A program made the translations under genes and the position numbers. A stretch of 6,557 nt of DNA, from the NCBI GenBank assembly GCA_003452695.1, contig DMNP01000058.1, positions 1 to 6,557 of the forward strand, read 5' to 3'. Shown here in pieces: positions 1 through 5,412 of the stretch (position 1 is the first letter of the stretch; each line of letters begins with the position of its first letter). The DNA is from Eggerthellaceae bacterium (GTDB lineage: Bacteria; Actinomycetota; Coriobacteriia; Coriobacteriales; Eggerthellaceae). The notes under the pieces were generated by a model that searched no databases, had not been told where the DNA came from, and saw only the letters and a list, made by a program, of their open reading frames with translations.

Positions 1-167
1 GGTGAGGGCGATTCTGCAGGCACATTTCCTGTTTAATACTATTGTTAGCCGAAGCCAAGCCCGAATCCCCCTTCCCACCCCGCGGGCCGCGGGCGTGGCC
101 GCAACTGCCCCCGACCGGCTCACGGGGCGCCCTACGCCCCTGCTGGCCCGTCTGGTAATATGGATAC
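1..167. other. Upstream non-coding region with two GC-rich hairpins
   Basis: I see no supported gene here. A GTG-initiated frame from base 2 to 280 exists, but it has no ribosome binding site, reads as Arg/Pro-rich out-of-frame sequence and overlaps the first real gene. Two inverted repeats are visible. At 75-98, arms CCACCCCGC and GCGGG-C-GTGG surround a GGGCC centre with a single bulged C. At 124-140, GGGGCG and CGCCCC flank a five-base loop. Neither is followed by a T-tract on either strand. Bases 32-48 form an AT-rich island (containing TAATAC and TACTAT) that could be a promoter element on either strand. The preceding gene is not visible, so its orientation is unknown. Confidence 0.5.
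153..161 (+). promoter_or_regulatory. Extended -10 promoter, likely giving a leaderless mRNA
   Basis: TGGTAATAT matches an extended -10 element (TGn followed by a TATAAT-like hexamer, TAATAT at 156-161). Only six bases separate the hexamer from the ATG at 168, so a transcript starting at the usual distance would begin at or within a base of that ATG. No Shine-Dalgarno sequence precedes this ATG, which fits leaderless translation, common in actinobacteria. The -35 position (about 133-138, TACGCC) is a poor match, which an extended -10 can tolerate. This is inferred from sequence only. Confidence 0.45.
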
Positions 168-1673
168 ATGAATTCTCGGAGAACAAGAACATCCGCGCCA
201 CGCAAGGGCGAAGACGCGCAAGGCGGGGCCAGGGCAACGCGCATGCGCCGGCAAGATTCCACGCCCGAAGCCTTCGATGAGGCGAGGATGGGCGGGGAAA
301 GCGACCGTGCGATGGCGCAAGCGCCACGGCGCATCCCCATCGTCCCCATCGCGCTGGCCATCGTGGCCATCATCGCCATCGTCTTTTTCGGACGCATCTG
401 TTCGCAAGCTGCATCCATCGATGTAACGGTGAACGGCAAGCCCTACACCCTGCGCGGCGACAAGACCATGGAAGTGGCCATCAAGGTAAGCGGGGTGCCC
501 GTGAATCCGGGCGACCTCATTTCCCTGAAGGGCACCGTGCTGAAGCGCGATGCGGGAAACCCGTTCTACGCGAAGGTGAACGATGCCGAAACGTCCGATC
601 CGGCCTACCAGCTGCATCAGGGCGACCAGATAACCCTTACCGACGGAACCGACATCGTGGAGGAATACGATGCCGTGGAATCGCCCGTTCCGTACGGCAT
701 GAGCATCATCGGCCTTGGCGCCATCCACACTTTCGCGAAGGGCACCGACGGCGTTATGGAAACGCGCACGGGGCGCTTGTCCGGCGACGTCGTGGAAAAG
801 CAGACCGTCGATCCGATAGACGCAAGCGAAACGCGCTTCGATCCCGATCCGGGCGATGCCAAGATCGTCGCCCTTACCTTCGACGACGGCCCTTCGCGCG
901 TATACACCCAAGACATCCTGGACATACTGGCCGAAAACGACGCGAAGGCCACGTTCTTCTGCCGGGGCCTTGCCGTGGAAAACAACGGGACAGAGCTGGT
1001 GCGCGCGGAGCGCGACGCCGGGCACCAGGTGTGCTCGCACAGCTACAACAATGCCGCCGCTGCAAATGGCGAGATGTCGAACCTTACCCCCGACGAACAG
1101 CGCGAACAGGTGCAGAAAAGCTTCGAAATCCTTGCCGAAGCGTTGGGATACCAGCCCAGCAGGCTGGTGCGCATGGGCAGCAGCGACATGACCGATTGGG
1201 TTGCCCTGAACGTGTTCGACCTGATAGACGGTGAAATTGGCTGGACTATCGACACGGGCGACTGGGTGGCAATGCCCGAAGAGGAAATATACGACGTGCT
1301 GATGTCGGTGAAGCCCGGATCCATCGTGCGCATGCACGACGGCGGCGCGGAACAGGACGAGACCGTCTCCGCGCTGAAGCGCGCCCTGCCCGCGTTGAAG
1401 AAAAAGGGCTTCGAGTTCGTCACCATCGACGAGCTGCTCGAGCGCTCCACGCCTGCCAACAGGAACACCAGCGGCAAGGCCGATGCCGAGGATTCCGACG
1501 AAGCTGAAAGCGAACGTTCTGCCGACGAAGCGGGCTCGAGCTCTGCCGCGGCGGAAAGCGGGGATTCCGCCGCCGCCTCGGAATCGGCCTCGCCTGCTGC
1601 TGCCAGCAGCGGCGAGGATTCTGCCGATGGCGCAGATTCGGATTCCTCCCCGGCCGCGGGAACGACGCCATGA
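168..1673 (+). CDS. Membrane-anchored NodB/CE4 polysaccharide deacetylase-like protein
   Basis: A 501-residue protein of the family that removes N-acetyl groups from peptidoglycan or other polysaccharides outside the cell. Residues 1-55 are charged and cytoplasmic. One membrane helix spans about 56-78. Residues 84-170 form a beta-rich module and about 195-222 a short G5-like stretch (resemblance only). The NodB domain covers about 232-425. Visible motifs are TFDDGP (T237-P242, with D239 and D240), HS at H291-S292, R335, DTGDW (D362-W366) and RMHD with H390. Two motifs are abnormal: the second metal histidine expected at 295 is Asn, and motif 3 reads R-M-G-S-S instead of RxPY. Residues 427-501 are a Ser/Ala/Asp/Glu-rich tail. 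I kept the ATG at 168 because an extended -10 sits just before it; ATGs at 243, 288 and 312 are alternatives that all keep the helix. Family assignment is firm; catalysis is uncertain. Confidence 0.88.
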   Translation: MNSRRTRTSAPRKGEDAQGGARATRMRRQDSTPEAFDEARMGGESDRAMAQAPRRIPIVPIALAIVAIIAIVFFGRICSQAASIDVTVNGKPYTLRGDKTMEVAIKVSGVPVNPGDLISLKGTVLKRDAGNPFYAKVNDAETSDPAYQLHQGDQITLTDGTDIVEEYDAVESPVPYGMSIIGLGAIHTFAKGTDGVMETRTGRLSGDVVEKQTVDPIDASETRFDPDPGDAKIVALTFDDGPSRVYTQDILDILAENDAKATFFCRGLAVENNGTELVRAERDAGHQVCSHSYNNAAAANGEMSNLTPDEQREQVQKSFEILAEALGYQPSRLVRMGSSDMTDWVALNVFDLIDGEIGWTIDTGDWVAMPEEEIYDVLMSVKPGSIVRMHDGGAEQDETVSALKRALPALKKKGFEFVTIDELLERSTPANRNTSGKADAEDSDEAESERSADEAGSSSAAAESGDSAAASESASPAAASSGEDSADGADSDSSPAAGTTP

Positions 1674-2101
1674 GCAAACCGGCCGTTTGGGCGGTGCGCA
1701 TAGCGTTTGCGGCCGTCTTCGCGATTAACGTGCAGTGCGCGGTGTCGTTCGCCTTGTGGCCAGGCGATTTCGCGGCGGCCTACGAGCTGCAGGGCGTTGC
1801 GGGCCAGGCTGCCGTGCGGGGCCTGGGCATCTCCTTCCTTATGTGGAACACCACCTATCCCGCCTTCATCGCAGCGCCCGACCGCTTCCGCGTGCTTGGC
1901 TGGGTGATACTGGCCCAACAGGCCGTGGGCCTGGTGGGCGAATCGCTGCTGCTGGCCACCTTGCCGCTCGGCCACGAAGTGCTGGCCGCATCGGTGCTGC
2001 GCTTCATCGCCTTCGACGCCGCCGGCCTCGTGGCCATGGGCGCAACCTGGCTCGTCGCCCATTATCGAAGCAGGGCCGCATGTAAAAACCCCTCGACGTA
2101 A
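1670..2101 (+). CDS. Small four-helix integral membrane protein, unknown function
   Basis: A 143-residue hydrophobic protein that I do not recognise. Hydrophobicity suggests four membrane helices, at roughly residues 6-28, 45-66, 73-95 and 103-130, with a short basic C-terminus containing HYRSR. Recognisable local features are a Trp-Asn-Thr-Thr-Tyr-Pro stretch near the end of helix 2 and a Gln-Gln-x-x-Gly pattern in helix 3. It has no signal-peptide cleavage motif, enzyme motif or cysteine cluster. Its ATG overlaps the stop codon of the deacetylase-like gene (ATGA, four bases). With only a weak GGGA upstream, it is probably translated by coupling and made together with that protein. The context suggests an accessory role at the membrane in envelope modification, but this is inference. 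Coding status rests on the overlap, the GC-rich third positions and the coherent membrane topology. Confidence 0.75.
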   Translation: MSKPAVWAVRIAFAAVFAINVQCAVSFALWPGDFAAAYELQGVAGQAAVRGLGISFLMWNTTYPAFIAAPDRFRVLGWVILAQQAVGLVGESLLLATLPLGHEVLAASVLRFIAFDAAGLVAMGATWLVAHYRSRAACKNPST

Positions 2102-2124
2102 ACGCAGATCATCCACGTGTATCC

Positions 2125-2156
2125 CTCGTGCGCGCCCATGGGCGGGCGCGCGCAAG
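2125..2156 (+). terminator. GC-rich hairpin after the two-gene unit, no T-tract
   Basis: An imperfect inverted repeat: GCGCGCCC (2130-2137) pairs perfectly with GGGCGCGC (2144-2151) around a six-base loop. The stem extends outward through one G-U pair, one G-C pair, one mismatch and two further pairs to 2125/2156. It lies 24 bases past the stop of the small membrane protein. No run of T follows, so it is not a standard intrinsic terminator. It may slow RNA polymerase, protect the 3' end, or simply reflect GC-rich sequence. Confidence 0.3.
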
Positions 2157-2237
2157 AGGCAATGCAGGTAAACCGAAAATGGAAGAGCAAACAAACGATT
2201 AACTGCCCATGTGTGCCCACTGCAGGCATATTTGCCG

Positions 2238-2268
2238 TATACTGCCCTAATACCAAACGAGACGGGGA
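2238..2268 (+). promoter_or_regulatory. Candidate -10 box and ribosome binding site of the acyltransferase gene
   Basis: TATACT at 2238-2243 differs from the -10 consensus at one base and lies in the only AT-rich part of this gap. No convincing -35 hexamer is found 16-18 bases upstream, so the promoter call is weak. A start site near 2250 would give a leader of about 24 bases. The purine-rich GGGGA (2264-2268) is well spaced before the ATG at 2274 and supports that start. Together they suggest the acyltransferase can be transcribed separately from the upstream pair. Confidence 0.4.
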
Positions 2269-2273
2269 AGTGA

Positions 2274-4253
2274 ATGGCTCAATCGAAATCGCGCTACGTG
2301 CCGGCTCTGGACGGCATGCGGGCGCTGGCGGTACTGGCGGTAATTGCATATCACATGAAGATGGGATGGGCGCCCGGCGGCCTGCTGGGCGTTACGATGT
2401 TCTTCGTCCTGTCGGGATACCTTATCACCGGCTTGCTGCTGAAGGAAGCCGACGAAACGGGCAGCATCAGCCTGTCCGGCTTCTGGCTGCGGCGCGTCAG
2501 GCGCATCATTCCCGCCGTGGTGTTTTCCGTGCTGGGCATCGCCGTGCTCTGCACCATCTTCGACCACGTGCTGCTCACGAAAATGCGGCCCGACGTGGTT
2601 CCCACGCTGCTGTTCTTCAACAACTGGTGGCAAATCCTGCACAACGTGTCGTACTTCGAGGCCCTCGGCCAGCCTTCGCCCGTAACGCATTTCTGGTCGC
2701 TGGCCATCGAAGAGCAGTTCTACCTTATCTGGCCCGTCGCGCTTATCATCTGCATGAAGGTGGGCGTCGGCAAATCGACCATGGTGAAGGGCACGGCGGT
2801 GCTCGCGGTGCTTTCGGCCTTGGAGATGGCCATCATGTTCGACCCGACCGCAGACCCCTCGCGCGTGTACTATGGCACCGACACGCGCGCGTTCTCGCTG
2901 CTCATCGGCGCACTGCTGGCCTTCGTCTGGCCGTATCAGGAACTGACCGAGCGGGCGGGCGAAAGCATGTCGCCCAACGGGCGGATTATCTTCAACGTCG
3001 TGGGCGTGGCGGCCGTTCTCGGCCTGCTTCTTATGGTGGGCCTTACGAATGGTTTCGCGCCCTTCATCTATCGTGGCGGCCTGCTGCTGTGCTCGCTGCT
3101 CACGGCGGTGGCCATAGCCGTTCTGGTGCATCCCATCAGTTGGATAAGCAAGGTGTTCCAGCTGCCACCCTTCGTCTGGATAGGCAAGTGCAGCTATTCC
3201 ATGTATTTGTGGCACTACCCGATTATCCTGCTCATGACCCCGAGCAACCTGGTGGGCGATGCCCCCATCTGGCTTCGGCTTATCCAGCTCGTCGTAATCT
3301 TCGGCGTGTCGGCGTTTTCGTACTACGTCGTGGAAAACCCCATCCGCCATGGGGCCATCGGCAATTTCATGGCCGACCTGCGCGATGGCGCGTTCACGCT
3401 GGGTGAATGGGCGCGCGACCACATCGTGCCGGTTGCGATAGGCGGCGTGTTCGTCCTGGTCGGCATCGGGGGGCTGCTGCTCGTGCCCGACGCGAGCGCC
3501 GTGCAGAACACCGCGGCCATGCAGTCCAGCGACCAGGGGCGAGAACAGCAAGGTTCGCAGGGCGAATCCGCTTCGGGGGTCTCGTCGGCCTCGTCGGCGT
3601 CCGCTTCTGCGACGAGCGCTGCCGAAGATGCGTACGACCTGCTGCTCATCGGCGACTCGGTGCCGGCCAGCCTGGAGGGCTACGGCGTGTTCTACAACGT
3701 GTTCCCCTATGGGTATGTGGACGCCGTTATCGGGCGGCAGTTCTACGATGCCCCGGCGGTATACCAGGAATACCTGGATTCGAAGCGGCTCGGCAACGTG
3801 CTGGTAATCGCGCTTGGCACGAACGGCTACGTGCAGGATTCCGAGACCGAGGCCCTTATGAAGGAAATCGGCGACGAGCAGGACGTGTGGTTCGTGAACA
3901 CGCGCAGCCCCGAGGAGTTCATGGATGCAAGCAACGCCGCCATCCAGCGCTGCGTGGATGCGCACGACAACGCGCACCTTATCGATTGGTACAGCCTGAG
4001 CGAGCAATACGGCGCCGACATCTTCGATGGCGACGGCACGCACCTTACGCCCGAGGGCTGCGAAATCTACGCAAACATGATTCTGGATGCCGTGCGCGAC
4101 GACCTGCCCGAGCGCTCGAAGGACCCCGCCGCCGCCCGCGCGGCAATCGCCGCCGAAGAAGCTGCGACCACGGGTGCGACTTCGGGGTCGGCAACGGATG
4201 CAAGCGCGGGAGCCGAGGCGCCCGCAAGCGAATCGTCGACATCTGCGCAGTAG
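2274..4253 (+). CDS. OatA-type acyltransferase-3/SGNH O-acetyltransferase
   Basis: A 659-residue two-domain protein of the OatA type, which carries acetyl groups across the membrane and places them on an extracellular glycan, typically the C6 hydroxyl of peptidoglycan MurNAc. Residues 8-360 are the acyltransferase-3 membrane domain: LDGMRALAVL with H27, the FFVLSGYLIT helix, THFWSLAIEEQFYLIWP (H139, E146, E147) and SYSMYLWHYP with H314. A last helix at about 372-402 leads to a Ser/Ala/Gln-rich linker (about 410-447). The extracellular SGNH domain (about 452-612) keeps GDS with nucleophile S462, GTN with N517 and the DGTH pair D587/H590, so it looks catalytically complete. The tail from about 612 is Ala/Ser/Thr-rich. 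Total length is normal for OatA. Acceptor is inferred: O-acetylation of another wall glycan is possible. The neighbouring deacetylase-like gene supports an envelope role. Confidence 0.88.
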   Translation: MAQSKSRYVPALDGMRALAVLAVIAYHMKMGWAPGGLLGVTMFFVLSGYLITGLLLKEADETGSISLSGFWLRRVRRIIPAVVFSVLGIAVLCTIFDHVLLTKMRPDVVPTLLFFNNWWQILHNVSYFEALGQPSPVTHFWSLAIEEQFYLIWPVALIICMKVGVGKSTMVKGTAVLAVLSALEMAIMFDPTADPSRVYYGTDTRAFSLLIGALLAFVWPYQELTERAGESMSPNGRIIFNVVGVAAVLGLLLMVGLTNGFAPFIYRGGLLLCSLLTAVAIAVLVHPISWISKVFQLPPFVWIGKCSYSMYLWHYPIILLMTPSNLVGDAPIWLRLIQLVVIFGVSAFSYYVVENPIRHGAIGNFMADLRDGAFTLGEWARDHIVPVAIGGVFVLVGIGGLLLVPDASAVQNTAAMQSSDQGREQQGSQGESASGVSSASSASASATSAAEDAYDLLLIGDSVPASLEGYGVFYNVFPYGYVDAVIGRQFYDAPAVYQEYLDSKRLGNVLVIALGTNGYVQDSETEALMKEIGDEQDVWFVNTRSPEEFMDASNAAIQRCVDAHDNAHLIDWYSLSEQYGADIFDGDGTHLTPEGCEIYANMILDAVRDDLPERSKDPAAARAAIAAEEAATTGATSGSATDASAGAEAPASESSTSAQ

Positions 4254-4293
4254 GCAGAGGCCTGCGAACAAGCGCCCGCCCGTTGCCGCGCGC
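4254..4293. other. Short convergent gap without a clear terminator
   Basis: Forty bases separate the acyltransferase stop from the LysR gene stop on the opposite strand. A weak dyad CGCAG (4246-4250)/CTGCG (4262-4266) spans the stop codon, but no T-tract follows on either strand. Termination of these convergent genes is therefore not explained by a visible intrinsic terminator; Rho-dependent ends or overlapping 3' ends are possible. Confidence 0.4.
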
Positions 4294-5217
4294 CTATTTG
4301 TGGGCTTGCACGCTGGGGTTTGCGGCTATTACCTGGTGCAGCTCGTCGATGTAGCGCAGCAGCAGCGACCCGGGGCGGCGTTCGTTGTGCATGATGTATC
4401 CCACCTGCATGCGCTCTTCCACATCCAGCGGGATGGCAACGATGCCCGAATGCATTTCGCTGGACAAGACGCCGGTCGATATGGTGTAGCCGTTGAAGGA
4501 GGTAAGCAGGTTGGTCAGTGTGCCGCGGTCGCTGAAGCGTATGTTGCGGTCGCATCGCAGGTGCCCGAAAGGCTCTTCGGAATAGTAGAACGAGTTCGTC
4601 AGCCCCTGTTCGAAGGAGTAGCGCGGATACGGCTCCAGGTCCTCCAATTTCAGCAGCTTGCGCTGTGCAAGGGGGTGGTGTTCGCCCACGAACACGTGCA
4701 CTCGCGCTTCGAAAAGGGGGAAGAAGGCCAGGTCGGCATCTGCGAAGGCCTTTTGCAGCACGCGCGAGTTGAAGCTGTCCAGATACAGTATGCCGATGTC
4801 GCTGCGAAAGGTGCGCGTGTCATCGATGATCTGGCCCGTTGCGCATTCGCGCAAGACGAAGTCGTATTTCTCGGACGAACAGCTTTCGGCCACGTTTATG
4901 AATGCCTTCAGGCTGAAATAGTAGTGCTGCGTGGACACTGCAAGCCGCATGTACTCGGTTCTGCCGCGCGCATAGCGGGCCTCCATCATATCGGCTTGCT
5001 CGATAACCTGGCGCGCATAGCCTAGCAGCTCGGCGCCGTCGTTCGTGAGCGTGACGCCCCGGTTGCTGCGGGTGAAAATCTTTATGCCCAGTTCGCGTTC
5101 CAATTCCTTCATCGCGGTCGACAAGTTGGATTGCGAGACGTACAGGCTTTGCGCGGCCGCGTTGATGGAGCCGTGCTCGCTGATGGCGATAAGGTATCTT
5201 AGCTGTTGCAATGTCAT
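4294..5217 (-). CDS. LysR-type transcriptional regulator
   Basis: A 307-residue protein, the usual size for this family of tetrameric DNA-binding regulators that respond to a small-molecule co-inducer. Residues 1-60 form the winged helix-turn-helix: MTLQQLRYLIAISEHGSI, then the recognition-helix stretch AAAQSLYVSQSNLSTAM, ending in LGIKIFTRSNRGVTLT. A linker helix covers about 61-88 and the periplasmic-binding-like effector domain about 89-300. The effector is not predictable from sequence. The start is supported by AGGA nine bases upstream on the minus strand and by the canonical N-terminus. It is divergent from the PaaK-type ligase gene across 195 bases, the classic arrangement in which a LysR protein activates its neighbour and represses itself. 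Direct control of the ligase is inferred. The family call is secure. Confidence 0.93.
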   Translation of the reverse strand: MTLQQLRYLIAISEHGSINAAAQSLYVSQSNLSTAMKELERELGIKIFTRSNRGVTLTNDGAELLGYARQVIEQADMMEARYARGRTEYMRLAVSTQHYYFSLKAFINVAESCSSEKYDFVLRECATGQIIDDTRTFRSDIGILYLDSFNSRVLQKAFADADLAFFPLFEARVHVFVGEHHPLAQRKLLKLEDLEPYPRYSFEQGLTNSFYYSEEPFGHLRCDRNIRFSDRGTLTNLLTSFNGYTISTGVLSSEMHSGIVAIPLDVEERMQVGYIMHNERRPGSLLLRYIDELHQVIAANPSVQAHK

Positions 5218-5232
5218 GGGGTAAATCCTAAA

Positions 5233-5250
5233 CGACCGCAGCGCTGGTCG
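5233..5250. repeat. Short dyad near the predicted LysR gene transcription start
   Basis: CGACC (5233-5237) and GGTCG (5246-5250) form a perfect five-base inverted repeat with an eight-base spacer. It lies between the predicted LysR gene -10 box and its start codon, overlapping the expected transcription start. It may be an autoregulatory operator or a small leader hairpin. It could also be chance in GC-rich sequence. Confidence 0.3.
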
Positions 5251-5254
5251 AGGG

Positions 5255-5284
5255 AATATATATCTAATATCTCAGTATATGCAA
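5255..5284 (-). promoter_or_regulatory. Predicted LysR gene promoter overlapping an AT-rich operator region
   Basis: On the minus strand, TTGCAT (5284-5279) and TATATT (5260-5255) are separated by 18 bases. The -10 is a five-of-six match; the -35 is weaker. A start near 5248 would give a leader of about 30 bases. The same block, strikingly AT-rich for this window, contains a direct repeat of ATATCT (5260-5265 and 5267-5272) with a seven-base period. It also holds ATATA (5256-5260) and TATAT (5276-5280) in inverted orientation, and a T-N11-A arrangement (5257-5269, TAT-N7-ATA) of the kind bound by LysR proteins. The ligase promoter probably lies here too, but I cannot place its boxes convincingly. 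The low complexity makes individual boxes uncertain. Confidence 0.4.
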
Positions 5285-5402
5285 AATCGATAGCCGTAGA
5301 TTGAAACAAAGAATCGCGCTGCCGCTTGCCCCACTGCCGCCTGCGTGGTTTCATGGAAGAACTCATCTGCAAGAGCGGCAAGCACTGCTTTCGAAACGAT
5401 TG

Positions 5403-5408
5403 AGGAGG
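5403..5408 (+). promoter_or_regulatory. Strong Shine-Dalgarno of the ligase gene
   Basis: AGGAGG is a full consensus ribosome binding site four bases before the ATG at 5413, and the strongest in the window. It fixes the ligase start and suggests efficient translation. Its first base is also the last base of the stop codon of a 16-codon upstream frame (5353-5403). Confidence 0.8.
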
Positions 5409-5412
5409 CCCT

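Noticed and set aside
2..280. 92-residue forward frame at the window start
   Set aside because: No ribosome binding site, motif-free Arg/Pro-rich translation, and overlap with the deacetylase-like gene start.
132..1337. 401-residue minus-strand open frame opposite the deacetylase-like gene
   Set aside because: No recognisable motifs, His/Gly/Arg-rich composition, and fully opposite a gene with conserved NodB motifs.
1043..2194. 383-residue minus-strand open frame opposite the first two genes
   Set aside because: It spans two real genes and their overlap, with low-complexity composition mirroring their tails; no ribosome binding site or family signal.
2117..3406. 429-residue forward frame overlapping the acyltransferase gene out of frame
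   Set aside because: Translation is Arg/Gly/Ala-rich without motifs, while the overlapping frame carries a full acyltransferase-3/SGNH protein.
3581..3600. Tandem CTCGTCGGC units in the acyltransferase linker
   Set aside because: Only two short copies, explained by codons for a Ser/Ala-rich linker; not a meaningful repeat array.
2247..4271. 674-residue minus-strand open frame opposite the acyltransferase gene
   Set aside because: It is the antisense shadow of a clearly recognisable gene; its His/Arg/Gly-rich translation has no domain, and such frames are expected in sequence with GC-rich third positions.
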